DNA from: Trebonia sp030042015 | Lineage (GTDB): Bacteria; Actinomycetota; Actinomycetes; Streptosporangiales; Streptosporangiaceae | Reading direction: 5' to 3' | Assembly: GCF_030042015.1 (NCBI RefSeq) | Contig: NZ_JASIAL010000256.1 | Span: 1 to 18,656, forward strand | DNA length: 18,656 bases | Part shown: positions 7,231 through 14,371 of the stretch, in pieces | Position numbering within the stretch: position 1 is the stretch's first letter | Layout of the letters: the number at the start of each line of letters is the position of its first letter | Notes under the pieces: model-generated | The model's database searches: none | Seen by the model: only the letters and a program-made list of their open reading frames with translations | Told to the model about the DNA's origin: nothing | Program-made: the position numbers and the translations under genes

Positions 7231-8024
7231 GCGAGCTGGCCGGCTACGCGGACAGCGACGGAGTCAGCGTCTACTACGAGGTGCACGGCGCCGGCCCTGG
7301 CCTGCTGCTCGTGCACGGGTCCGGCGGGCAGCACGCCGCGTGGTGGCAGCAGGTCGCCGCGCTGAGCGGGGAGTACACGGTCGTCACGATGGACCTGCGG
7401 GGCTTCGGCAACACGCGGTGGCCGGGCGAGCACGACGCGCGCGCCTTCCCCGGCGACATCAGCGCGGTGCTGGACACGGTCGCCTTGGGTGGCGGTCCGG
7501 CCCGCTGCGTGCTCGCCGGGCAGTCGATCGGGGCGGCGGCGGCGCTGCGCGCGGCGCTGCTGCGGCCGGACCGGGTCCGCGGCGTGATCCTGGCGCACTC
7601 GCTCGGGGGGTTGCGCGACCCTGAGCTGACCGAGCTGGTGCGGGCCGACCGTGCTCGTGCCGAGCAGCTGCCGGTGCTCGACCGGCTGCTCACGCCCGCG
7701 TTCCGCGCGGAGCGGCCGGACCTGGCGTTCCTGTTCAGGCAGATGGGCACGTTCAACACCGCCAAGATGGCCGACCTGCGCAACCTCAACTCCGACGGCC
7801 CGACCGTGGCCGAGCTGACCGCGGCGCCGTTCCCCGTGCTGCTGCTCGGCGGCGAGAAGGACGGCGTGCTCAGCCCGTCGACCATGCGGCGCGCCGGCGA
7901 GCTGCTGCCCGGCGCCCGGGTGGAGATCGTGCCCGGGGCGCCGCACTCCATGTACTGGGAGACGCCGGCGCTGTTCAACGACGCGGTGCGCCGGTTCCTC
8001 AAGGAGGTCGCGGCGACGGCATAG
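7227..8024 (+). CDS. Alpha/beta hydrolase, last gene of the catabolic operon
   Basis: The protein has 265 residues. The ATG at 7227 overlaps the FAH stop (ATGA) and follows AGGAGGA at 7214-7220. The oxyanion segment is LLLVHGSGGQ, the nucleophile Ser100 is in GQSIGA, the acid Asp212 in GEKDGVL and the base His240 in APHSMYWE, so the triad is complete. Members of this family in meta-cleavage operons hydrolyse the C-C bond of ring-fission products; others are esterases or lactonases. With an aldehyde dehydrogenase in the same operon, both the hydrolytic and the oxidative branch of meta-cleavage could run. A strong hairpin lies 33 bases after the stop. The fold call is firm and the substrate is inference. 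Confidence 0.9.
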   Translation: MSELAGYADSDGVSVYYEVHGAGPGLLLVHGSGGQHAAWWQQVAALSGEYTVVTMDLRGFGNTRWPGEHDARAFPGDISAVLDTVALGGGPARCVLAGQSIGAAAALRAALLRPDRVRGVILAHSLGGLRDPELTELVRADRARAEQLPVLDRLLTPAFRAERPDLAFLFRQMGTFNTAKMADLRNLNSDGPTVAELTAAPFPVLLLGGEKDGVLSPSTMRRAGELLPGARVEIVPGAPHSMYWETPALFNDAVRRFLKEVAATA

Positions 8025-8056
8025 GAGCGGGCCGGCTGCCGCGTAGTCAAGGATGC

Positions 8057-8094
8057 GGGATAGAAAACCACCTTTAATGGTGGGTTTCTATCCC
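8057..8094. terminator. Bidirectional hairpin terminator
   Basis: GGGATAGAAAACCACC (8057-8072), a six-base loop (TTTAAT), then GGTGGGTTTCTATCCC (8079-8094): a 16-bp stem with one A-G mismatch. It lies between convergent genes ending at 8024 (+) and 8111 (-) and is notably AT-rich for this genome. Only short T-rich stretches follow, so it may serve both strands as a stem-type terminator. Confidence 0.75.
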
Positions 8095-8110
8095 ACGTCT
8101 TTGGTTTCCG

Positions 8111-8518
8111 CTAGTCGCGGACCATCTGGTCGGCGGCGGACAGGTGCTCGACGGTCTGTCCGGTGTCCGCGAACGTGCGCGTGACGTAGGCCGAGCTGTA
8201 AACCCACAAGATCTTCATCGGGGCTTCGCCGGTGTTGCGGAAGCAGTGCACGACGCCCGCCTCGACGTGCGTGGTGTCGTCGGGGACCAGCGGGGTGACC
8301 TTGCCGCCGATCTCGACCTCGGCGGCGCCTGCCAGCAGGGTCACGTGCTCATCGCAGTTGTGCGTGTGCGGCGGCGCCCCGGTGCCTGGAGGATAGACGC
8401 TGATCCCGGTCGTGATCTTGTTCTCTTCCGCCGCGCTTTGCCGCGTGATCAGCGGGATCGTGACGACGCCGCCGCCCCGGCCGAGCCGCTGGACCGCAGC
8501 CGCCTTGATGACCGTCAT
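8111..8518 (-). CDS. Single-domain cupin protein
   Basis: The protein has 135 residues from the ATG at 8518; a longer reading to 8608 adds 30 unlikely residues. Cupin motif 1 is complete (PGTGAPPHTHNCDEHVTLLAG), giving His51, His53 and Glu57. Motif 2 (HVEAGVVHCFRN) gives His91. All four usual metal ligands are thus present, in a small beta-barrel. Such stand-alone cupins may be isomerases, dioxygenases or simple binding proteins; the activity cannot be stated. It converges on the catabolic operon and diverges from a carboxymuconolactone-decarboxylase-family gene, so a link to aromatic catabolism is possible. No ribosome site is visible, but a -10-like TAGCCT sits seven bases before the ATG, suggesting leaderless transcription. 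Confidence 0.85.
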   Translation of the reverse strand: MTVIKAAAVQRLGRGGGVVTIPLITRQSAAEENKITTGISVYPPGTGAPPHTHNCDEHVTLLAGAAEVEIGGKVTPLVPDDTTHVEAGVVHCFRNTGEAPMKILWVYSSAYVTRTFADTGQTVEHLSAADQMVRD

Positions 8519-8525
8519 GGCGGTG

Positions 8526-8531
8526 AGGCTA
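8526..8531 (-). promoter_or_regulatory. Candidate -10 element for leaderless cupin start
   Basis: On the minus strand TAGCCT (TANNNT type) ends seven bases before the ATG at 8518, the spacing of a leaderless promoter. No Shine-Dalgarno site is present. This supports the short start for the cupin gene. The -35 is not evident. Confidence 0.4.
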
Positions 8532-8651
8532 CCGCCGGGCACCGGTGGGACGGCCGTTCTTGCGCGAATCCTTAGGCTGCACGGCAGGCGCGGCGGAAGC
8601 AGGCACAATGCGTGCAGCGAAGCCGATCACGAGCACAGACGGGAACCCGAG

Positions 8652-9230
8652 ATGCGCCTGCCCGCCCTGACCGAACTGTCCCCACGCCAGCAGGAGATCA
8701 GCGACCGGATCGCGAGCCGCCGCGGCGGCACCCGCGGACCGTTCCTGGTGTGGCTGCGCAGCCCCGAGCTGTGCGAGAAGGTCGAGGCGCTCGGCGCGTA
8801 CTGCCGCTTCGAGTCCGCGCTGCACCCGCGGCTGCGCGAGCTGAGCCTGCTGATCGCGGCCCGCCACTTCGACGCCCAGTACTCGTGGAACGCGCACGTG
8901 GGCAAGGCCGTCGACCTCGGGGTTTCGGCCGAGAGCCTGCAGGCGCTCGCGGCGGGCGCGGAGCCGTCGTTCCCCAGCGGCGACGAGCAGGCCCTCTACC
9001 AGCTGAGCACGGAGGTCCTGCGCGACCACTTCGTCAGCGACCAGACCTTCGCGCTCGCGCTGGCGGAGTTCGGCGAGCGAGGCCTGGTCGACGTGATCGG
9101 CTGCCTGGGCAACTTCTCGATGCTCGCGATGCTGCTCAACACCTTCCAGGTCGACCTGCAGGCCGTCGAGGCGCCGTTCCCCGACGTCCGCGGCTACGCG
9201 AAGGTCCCGGTGCGGGCCACCGAACGCTGA
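8652..9230 (+). CDS. Carboxymuconolactone decarboxylase / AhpD-like family protein
   Basis: The protein has 192 residues from the ATG at 8652; the frame stays open 240 bases upstream but overlaps the divergent cupin start, and homologues begin near here (MRLPALTELSP). The core is all-helical, with RELSLLIAARHFDAQYSWNAHV carrying Glu63, Trp79 and His82, the pattern of the carboxymuconolactone-decarboxylase family. The AhpD CxxC pair is absent, so peroxidase activity is unlikely. Family members decarboxylate lactones in protocatechuate breakdown, but many relatives have unknown roles. Its location beside a ring-cleavage operon fits a catabolic function. The upstream ribosome site is weak (GGGAACCCGAG), so the start is moderately sure. 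The 133-base divergent gap holds a possible -10 (CACAAT) at 8604-8609. Confidence 0.85.
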   Translation: MRLPALTELSPRQQEISDRIASRRGGTRGPFLVWLRSPELCEKVEALGAYCRFESALHPRLRELSLLIAARHFDAQYSWNAHVGKAVDLGVSAESLQALAAGAEPSFPSGDEQALYQLSTEVLRDHFVSDQTFALALAEFGERGLVDVIGCLGNFSMLAMLLNTFQVDLQAVEAPFPDVRGYAKVPVRATER

Positions 9231-9310
9231 GCGCTCCCGCGCCCCCGCCCGTTCCGGTTTCCCTGTCATGGTGACCGCGGGCCGCCGTGAATTCCGGGGC
9301 TAAGACATCG

Positions 9311-9316
9311 TAAAGT
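9311..9316 (+). promoter_or_regulatory. Candidate -10 element for leaderless PPOX-family gene
   Basis: TAAAGT (TANNNT type) ends seven bases before the ATG at 9324, again without a Shine-Dalgarno site. This is the third gene in the window with that arrangement. It implies that the PPOX-family gene has its own promoter in the 93-base gap after the preceding stop. Confidence 0.4.
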
Positions 9317-9323
9317 TCGTGCC

Positions 9324-9728
9324 ATGACAACGATTCCCGACTCGCACCGCGACCTGCTCGGCGCCCAGGTCGCCACCCTCGGCACGATCGGGGCCAGCGG
9401 GCGGCCGCAGCTGTCCGGCACCTGGTTCCTCGCCGAGGGCGACACGGTCAGGCTCTCGCTGAACACCGCCCGGCAGAAGGTGAAGAACCTGCAAGCCAAC
9501 CCCAAGTGCAGCCTGATCATCTTCGGCGACCCGTACCGGTACGTGGAACTGCGCGGCGACGCGGAGATCACGCCGGACGACGACTACGCGTTCGCGGACA
9601 GGGTGGGCGCGAAGTACGGCGCGGACCTGCGCGCCATGGACAAGCCGGGCGAGCGGCGCGTGGTCGTCACCATCCACCCCGCCCGGGTGATCACCTGGGG
9701 TGCGGCCGCCGAGGCGGCGAAAGGCTGA
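9324..9728 (+). CDS. PPOX-fold oxidoreductase, probably F420- or flavin-dependent
   Basis: The 134-residue protein matches the small split-barrel pyridoxamine-phosphate-oxidase-like family, of which the actinobacterial branch often binds coenzyme F420. Visible traits are TLGTIGASGRPQLSGTWFL (first strands), RLSLNTARQKVKNLQANPKCSLIIF (cofactor phosphate-binding stretch), and a Tyr-Val-Glu-Leu-Arg-Gly-Asp segment (YVELRGDAEI). The C-terminus VVVTIHPARVITWG is typical. It is cytoplasmic and probably a homodimer. The natural substrate is unknown; family members reduce enones and similar compounds or act as biliverdin reductases. F420 use is inferred from family resemblance only. It lies 93 bases after the CMD-family gene and converges on the four-TM gene at 9754 with a 25-base gap. 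Confidence 0.87.
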   Translation: MTTIPDSHRDLLGAQVATLGTIGASGRPQLSGTWFLAEGDTVRLSLNTARQKVKNLQANPKCSLIIFGDPYRYVELRGDAEITPDDDYAFADRVGAKYGADLRAMDKPGERRVVVTIHPARVITWGAAAEAAKG

Positions 9729-9753
9729 CCAGGCAGGGCCGCGGCGAGCGGCG

Positions 9754-10257
9754 TCAGTACTGCGGCACGGGCCTGAAGTAGGCCGTCGACGAGCGCTGCC
9801 ACAGCAGGATGATGGCGATCAGGCCGATCACCCAGATGAGCAGCCCGTAGATCCGCACTCCGCCGCCGCCCCCCAGGCCCGCGCCAAGCAGCTCGTCGAT
9901 CGTGCTCAGGGCGAACAGCACGGTCGAGACGATCCGTGCCCAGCTCTTTCCCGCCTTGCAGCTCTGGGCCATCCAGATCCACAGCCCGACAGAGATCAGG
10001 CCGCCGACGACGAACACGCCGAGCACCAGGTGGTAGTCCGTGGTGAGCTCGGAAGGCGTCAGGGGGTGGGCCATTTTGCGGGTCGCGAGCGCGTTCCTGA
10101 TCGCGTGGCGCTCCAGGATGTCGATGATGATGCCGATCAGGCTGGCCGCCGCTCCCACGTACATGACCTGGGCGGCCCGCACGACGGAGGGCGGCGCGGG
10201 CGGCCGCGAAAACGAAGGCTGGGGAAGCTGGCTCCCGCCCGGATAAGGCTGATACAT
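9754..10257 (-). CDS. Small four-TM membrane protein of unknown function
   Basis: The ATG at 10257 gives 167 residues and follows AAGGGG, so it is preferred over a much longer open frame reaching 10755. A Pro/Gly/Gln-rich cytoplasmic-type N-terminus (about 1-25) precedes four predicted membrane segments at about 26-47, 76-98, 107-128 and 135-154. A Gly run (about 128-133) joins segments three and four. I do not recognise a catalytic motif. Proline-rich N-terminus plus four-TM layout is common among actinobacterial hypothetical proteins. It has its own promoter with good -35/-10 spacing (10298-10326). It is divergent from the GT-C-like gene, so the two may share control. No function is assigned. 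Confidence 0.8.
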   Translation of the reverse strand: MYQPYPGGSQLPQPSFSRPPAPPSVVRAAQVMYVGAAASLIGIIIDILERHAIRNALATRKMAHPLTPSELTTDYHLVLGVFVVGGLISVGLWIWMAQSCKAGKSWARIVSTVLFALSTIDELLGAGLGGGGGVRIYGLLIWVIGLIAIILLWQRSSTAYFRPVPQY

Positions 10258-10297
10258 GGCCGCCCCTTCAGAGCGAGCGCGTGAAAGATCGCAAGCG

Positions 10298-10326
10298 ACA
10301 CTACTCCTCATGTGCCGCAGTGTCAG
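10298..10326 (-). promoter_or_regulatory. Sigma-70-like promoter for the four-TM gene
   Basis: On the minus strand CTGACA (10326-10321) and TAGTGT (10303-10298) are separated by exactly 17 bases, a good match to the housekeeping pattern. This would give a leader of about 34 bases ending in the AAGGGG ribosome site. The two elements also form an inverted pair, GACACT/AGTGTC, which could be chance or a repressor site. Confidence 0.55.
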
Positions 10327-10381
10327 ATTGGCCCGCTCAGGCCGGCCCCTGCCCTGGCCTCGCTGCCTGGCGGCCGCGCGG

Positions 10382-10423
10382 GGTCCCGGGCGGATAGGCG
10401 CCCGGGACCGGCGCCGGTACAGT
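10382..10423 (+). promoter_or_regulatory. Perfect 11-bp inverted repeat over the -35 region, plus -10
   Basis: GGTCCCGGGCG (10382-10392), six-base spacer, CGCCCGGGACC (10399-10409) is a perfect dyad. TACAGT at 10418-10423 is a TANNNT -10 for the membrane-protein gene at 10457, so the dyad falls where the -35 would be. It could be an operator for a dimeric repressor or a hairpin. GGGGAGG at 10442-10448 is the ribosome site. Confidence 0.55.
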
Positions 10424-10456
10424 AGCACGCGGCTGGCGGCGCGGGGAGGCACGGGC

Positions 10457-11719
10457 ATGCGGGACAGACTGAAGCGGCGAGTGCTTCCGCTGCTCGCCAG
10501 CGTCGGCCTGCTCGCGGTCGGGATGTACACCACCACGTGGGGGCCGACGCAGATCGGGCACACGGAGTGGGCGCTGCCGTATGACCTGTGGGGAACGCTG
10601 ACCGCGGCGACCCGCCTCGCGCACGGGGACATCGGGGGCCTGTACACGCCGCCGACCGGGCTTGTCTCGCTCCCGGGCGCCGCGGTGATCCTCATCCCGT
10701 GCGCGGCCCTCATCTCGGCGACCGGGCTGTCACTGCGGATCCCGGGCCCGCACAACCTGCATCCAGCGGTCTGGCTGCTGGCCGGCCCGTATCAGATCGC
10801 GCTGTGCTGCGTGACGCTGTTCGCCGCCGACGCGCTCGCCGAGCAGCTCGGCGTGCCCCGGTGGAAGCGGGGGTGGCTCGCCGCGGTCAGCGCGGGCGTG
10901 CTGTGGAACGTGTCGGCCCGCTGGGGGCACCCGGAAGACGCGGTGGCCGTCGGGCTGCTGCTGTACGCGGTGCTGGCGCTCAGCCGGTCGCGGACCGCGC
11001 CGGCGGGCTGGCTCGCCGGAGCCGCGGTCTGCGTCCAGCCGCTGGTCCTGCTGGCGCTGCCTGTGCTGGTGGCGATGCTCGCGTGGCGGCGGGTACCCAT
11101 GTTCCTAGTGCGCGCCGCCGTTCCCTCGGCCGTGCTGCTCGGCGCGGCGGCGGCGGCGAACTGGCATGCCACGTATACGGCGGTGACCAGCCAGCCCGAC
11201 TCGCCGATCATCAACCACCCCACGCTGTGGACGGACCTGGCACCGCACCTGTCCGGCGGGAACGTCGCCGCCGGGCCCGCGCGCCTGGCGACGATCCTGC
11301 TCGCGTGCTGCTGCGCGGTGGTGGTCCGGCGCCGCTGGCTCGCCCGGCTGACCGCGGCCGAGACCGGCGGCGCGCGGTGGCCGACGGCGGCGCTCGCGGA
11401 CGTGCTGTGGTGGGTCGCCCTCACGCTCGCGCTGCGGTCGTTCTTCGAGCCGGTGATGGTCTCCTACTACCCGTGGCCGCCGATCGCGGCGGCGCTCATC
11501 CCCGCCGCGACGCTGAGCTGGCCGCGGCTGGTCGCCGCGTCCGTCGCAGGCGGCCTGATCACGGCCGCCGCGCAGGGGCCGTCGCACGACGCGTGGATCT
11601 GGTGGGCGCCGCTGGTCGCCGGGCTCGCCGTCATGCTGGCGCTAGCCAGCCCCGGCCGGGTGCGGGCCGGACATATCCGGCAATCCAGGCACCGGCCACT
11701 GGCCCCGACCTCCCGCTGA
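10457..11719 (+). CDS. Polytopic membrane protein, possibly GT-C-type glycosyltransferase
   Basis: The protein has 420 residues from the ATG at 10457, with GGGGAGG eight bases upstream; the open frame to 10256 is discarded. About nine to ten hydrophobic segments span most of the length, ending in an Arg-rich cytoplasmic tail. The segment RWGHPEDAVAVGLLLYAVLAL (Gly157-Asp161) followed about 35 residues later by AVCVQPLVLLALPVLV resembles the G(H/Q)-P-x-(D/N) and K/Q-P pair in GT87/GT39-like GT-C membrane proteins, which use lipid-linked sugars. That assignment is inference: the first luminal loop carries no clear DD or ED pair that I can name. It is convergent with the SGNH hydrolase gene, 21 bases apart. 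A perfect dyad in its promoter suggests regulated expression. Confidence 0.75.
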   Translation: MRDRLKRRVLPLLASVGLLAVGMYTTTWGPTQIGHTEWALPYDLWGTLTAATRLAHGDIGGLYTPPTGLVSLPGAAVILIPCAALISATGLSLRIPGPHNLHPAVWLLAGPYQIALCCVTLFAADALAEQLGVPRWKRGWLAAVSAGVLWNVSARWGHPEDAVAVGLLLYAVLALSRSRTAPAGWLAGAAVCVQPLVLLALPVLVAMLAWRRVPMFLVRAAVPSAVLLGAAAAANWHATYTAVTSQPDSPIINHPTLWTDLAPHLSGGNVAAGPARLATILLACCCAVVVRRRWLARLTAAETGGARWPTAALADVLWWVALTLALRSFFEPVMVSYYPWPPIAAALIPAATLSWPRLVAASVAGGLITAAAQGPSHDAWIWWAPLVAGLAVMLALASPGRVRAGHIRQSRHRPLAPTSR

Positions 11720-11740
11720 GGGCGCGAATCTGAAGAGTTG

Positions 11741-12577
11741 TCAGAGCGGGGTTACCGGCTGGAGGTCGGGGCGCTTGGGGGGCATACCGTCGCCCGAGGA
11801 GGTGCCGTGCAGGCGGCGGTTGACCCAGGGCAGCGCGTACTCGCGGGCCCAGCGGATGTCCTCGCGGCGGGCGGCCAGCCAGGCGGCCCGGTCGCCGCGC
11901 GGCGGAACCAGCGACGATACGCGCGATGGGGCGCGCGAGGAGAAGGCCGACGGCTCGCCGGCGGCGGGCGTCACAGGGACGCCGAGCACCTCGCAGGCGC
12001 GCAGCGCTATGCGCTGGTGTGACTGCGCCGTGAGGTGCAGCCGGTCCGGGCTCCACGCGGCGGGGTCGCGCAGGAACCGCATCGACCACAGGTCGACCAG
12101 GTAGCAGCCGCGGGCGTCGGCGATCGCGCGCAGGTGCATGTTGTAGGCGGCGATCCGCCCGCGCAGCAGGCGCAGCACGGGGAACCCGACCGGGTCGAAG
12201 CCGGTGAACATGAGCACCCGGCAGCCGGCCTGGTCCAGCCGCGCCACCGCGGAGTCGAACAGCTCGGCGAGCACGTCCGGGTCGGCGCCGGGCCGCAGGA
12301 TGTCGTTGCCGCCGCCGGCGAGGCCGGCCAGGGCGGGCGACATCGCGATGGCCGCCGGCAGCTGGTCGTGCACGATCTGCCGCAGCAGCCTGCCGCGCAC
12401 CGCGAGGTTGGCATACCGCAGGTCCGGGTGCCGCGCCGCCAGCATCCCCGCCAGCCGGTCCGCCCAGCCGCGGTACCCACCGCCTGGGGCCGGATCGTTC
12501 AGCCCCTCGGTGAAGCTGTCGCCGAGCGCGACGAAGGACGCGGTGCCCGGCCCGCCCGGGAAGAGGTTGTCATCCAT
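11741..12577 (-). CDS. SGNH/GDSL-family hydrolase
   Basis: The protein has 278 residues from the ATG at 12577. Block I is ALGDSFTEG with nucleophile Ser21. Block II is around Gly62 (AVRGRLL). Block III is GGND with Asn91. Block V is SPDRLHLT with Asp178 and His181. The triad and oxyanion residues of the SGNH fold are thus complete. It probably hydrolyses an ester or acyl group. No signal peptide is seen, so it is likely cytoplasmic. The C-terminal 70 residues are Arg-rich and extend beyond the usual domain (RAAWLAARREDIRWAREY). In-frame ATGs at 12601 and 12622 are alternative starts, and none has a strong ribosome site. Its 5' region overlaps a relic of the neighbouring lipoprotein gene on the other strand. 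Substrate unknown. Confidence 0.88.
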   Translation of the reverse strand: MDDNLFPGGPGTASFVALGDSFTEGLNDPAPGGGYRGWADRLAGMLAARHPDLRYANLAVRGRLLRQIVHDQLPAAIAMSPALAGLAGGGNDILRPGADPDVLAELFDSAVARLDQAGCRVLMFTGFDPVGFPVLRLLRGRIAAYNMHLRAIADARGCYLVDLWSMRFLRDPAAWSPDRLHLTAQSHQRIALRACEVLGVPVTPAAGEPSAFSSRAPSRVSSLVPPRGDRAAWLAARREDIRWAREYALPWVNRRLHGTSSGDGMPPKRPDLQPVTPL

Positions 12578-12608
12578 AATCAACCCATCATGCCAGTGCA
12601 TCCAGACA

Positions 12609-12694
12609 GACACTGATCGCATGCGCGCGGCCAGAGTACCGAGGTGGTCAGGGGCGCCGCGCTGGACGGCGTCACCGCGATCAGCGGAGCATAG
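12609..12694 (+). pseudogene. Collapsed relic of a PQQ-type lipoprotein gene
   Basis: GACACTGATCGCATGCGCGC (12609-12628) matches the start region of the intact gene at 12763-12782 in 19 of 20 bases, including the ATG. About 33 bases later, 12662-12683 is identical over 22 bases to the 3' end of the same gene (14257-14278), and a stop codon falls at the same place (TAG at 12692-12694; the intact gene has TGA). Both encode LDGVTAI, then S or N, then GA and stop. The start and end are thus joined with the 1.5-kb interior missing, and the two parts are out of frame. The best reading is an internally deleted tandem duplicate. A short-repeat recombination scar is the alternative. Confidence 0.65.
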
Positions 12695-12774
12695 GCCGCT
12701 GAGCCGGCCGGACTTAGAGGAATTGTTCACCTTTGCCGGACCATAACGCTCGTCCCCTCTGCGACACTGACCGC

Positions 12775-14289
12775 ATGCGCGCACTTGGGGTAGCGATGGT
12801 CGGGCTCTTCGGGGACGCGGCAGGCGTCCAGGCACGGCGGGCGGGCGGCAGGGCGGTGCGCAGGACGGCGGCCGCGGCGGCGGTCTGCGTGCTCGCCGCG
12901 TGCTCGAGCGCCGCGGCGGCCACCGCGCAGGGCACCTCCCAGCGCACCTCCCAGGGATCGCCGGACAGCGGCGCGGCCGCGGCCAACTACCCGGCGGCGG
13001 CGTGGCCGGAGTTCGGCAAGAACGCCGCGCACACCGGGGTCGCGGCCGGCCTGCCGGCGGCGGGCAAGCTGACCACCCGGTGGACGGCCCGCCTGGACGG
13101 CGCCGTCTACGCCCAGCCGCTGGTGGTGGGGAACCTGGTGATCGCGGCGACAGAAGACGACTCCGTCTACGCGCTCAGCGAGTCGACGGGCAAGGTGGTC
13201 TGGCGCACCCACCTGGGCACCCCGGTCCCGCAGAGCGCGCTGAACGGGTGCGGCGACATCTTCCCGCTCGGCATCACCGGGACGCCGATCTACGACCAGG
13301 CCAACGGCCTGGTGTACGCGGTCGCCGAGACCACCCCCGGCTACCAGCACACCCTCTACGGCCTGTCGATAACCAACGGGTCCGTCAAGGTCAAGCGCGC
13401 GGTCCTGATCACGTCCGCGGCGAACACCCCCGAATACAACCAGCAGCGGCCCGCGCTGGCGATCACGGACGGGCGGGTCTACGTGTCGTTCGGCGGGCTG
13501 TTCGGCAACTGCGGGCCGCACATCGGCTCGATCGTCGGGGTGCCGCTGTCCGGCAAGGGCGCGCTGGTCAGCTACTTCACCCCGACCACCCGGCAGGGCG
13601 CCGTCTGGGGCACCGCCGGCCCGGTCCTCGGGCCGGACGGCGACTTGTGGGTGGGCATCGCGAACGGCGAGGCGACGGCGCCCCCGTACGACGGCAGCGA
13701 CGCGGTCATCAGGCTCACCCCGACGCTGAAGCGCATCGACTTGTTCGCGCCCTCCACCTGGGCCAACGACAACGCCAACGACTACGACCTCGGCTCCACC
13801 CAGCCGGTGCTCGCCGCCGGCAACGTGACGTTCATCGTAGGCAAGCGCGGCGTCGGCTACCTGCTGGACACCCTGCACCTGGGCGGCATCGGCGGCCAGC
13901 TCGCGGAGGCGGCGATCTGCAGTATCTCGGGCTACGGCGCCAAGGGCGCGGCGGCGGTCAACGGAAGCGACATCTACGAGCCGTGCGGCAGCGGGGGCAT
14001 CGCCGCCGTCTCGGTCAGCGCCGCCAAGCACACGATCAAGGTGCTGTGGCACGGGCCGGCCGACTCCAACGGATCGCCGACCGTCGGCGGCGGCGCCGTC
14101 TGGGTGACCGCGTGGAATTTCAGCGGCACCGCCGCCGGCACGCTGTACGAGCTCAACCCGGCCACCGGCGCCGTGCGCTACCAGATATCGATCCCAGGAG
14201 GACTGCCGCACTTCTCGGCGCCGACACTGGTGGGCGGCACCGTGTTCCTCGGCACCCTGGACGGCGTCACCGCGATCAACGGGGCGTGA
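12775..14289 (+). CDS. PQQ-type beta-propeller lipoprotein
   Basis: The protein has 504 residues. A basic, hydrophobic signal segment ends in the lipobox LAAC with Cys43, so the mature protein should be lipid-anchored on the outer face of the membrane. The body shows repeated propeller blades of the PQQ/BamB-like kind: WPEFGKNAAHTG, GNLVIAATEDDSVYALSESTGKVVWRTHLG, TLYELNPATGAVRYQI, and GTLDGVTAINGA at the end. Four further Cys (NGCGD, GNCGP, AICSI, EPCGS) could form disulfides outside the cell. No PQQ-dehydrogenase catalytic residues could be identified, so it may be a binding or scaffold protein. An in-frame ATG at 12796 is an alternative start that still keeps the lipobox. A decayed copy of the same gene lies just upstream, so the locus once had a tandem pair. 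Confidence 0.88.
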   Translation: MRALGVAMVGLFGDAAGVQARRAGGRAVRRTAAAAAVCVLAACSSAAAATAQGTSQRTSQGSPDSGAAAANYPAAAWPEFGKNAAHTGVAAGLPAAGKLTTRWTARLDGAVYAQPLVVGNLVIAATEDDSVYALSESTGKVVWRTHLGTPVPQSALNGCGDIFPLGITGTPIYDQANGLVYAVAETTPGYQHTLYGLSITNGSVKVKRAVLITSAANTPEYNQQRPALAITDGRVYVSFGGLFGNCGPHIGSIVGVPLSGKGALVSYFTPTTRQGAVWGTAGPVLGPDGDLWVGIANGEATAPPYDGSDAVIRLTPTLKRIDLFAPSTWANDNANDYDLGSTQPVLAAGNVTFIVGKRGVGYLLDTLHLGGIGGQLAEAAICSISGYGAKGAAAVNGSDIYEPCGSGGIAAVSVSAAKHTIKVLWHGPADSNGSPTVGGGAVWVTAWNFSGTAAGTLYELNPATGAVRYQISIPGGLPHFSAPTLVGGTVFLGTLDGVTAINGA

Positions 14290-14335
14290 GCGGGCGCTGG
14301 GCAGGCGCCACGGCCCGTTCGGGATAATAACTTGT

Positions 14336-14371
14336 GTTACGGCGGGTAAGGGTTTGCCTGTGAACCGTAAC
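14336..14371. promoter_or_regulatory. Inverted repeat GTTACGG / CCGTAAC
   Basis: GTTACGG (14336-14342) and CCGTAAC (14365-14371) form a perfect 7-bp inverted repeat with a 22-base spacer. It sits in the 209-base gap between the lipoprotein stop and the universal-stress gene, in a stretch that is AT-richer than its surroundings. A dimeric regulator could bind both half-sites. No family is recognised. Confidence 0.4.

Noticed and set aside
14293..14309. Terminator after the lipoprotein gene (GGCGC/GCGCC, 7-base loop)
   Set aside because: The stem is only 5 bp with no T run, too weak to call in a genome this GC-rich.
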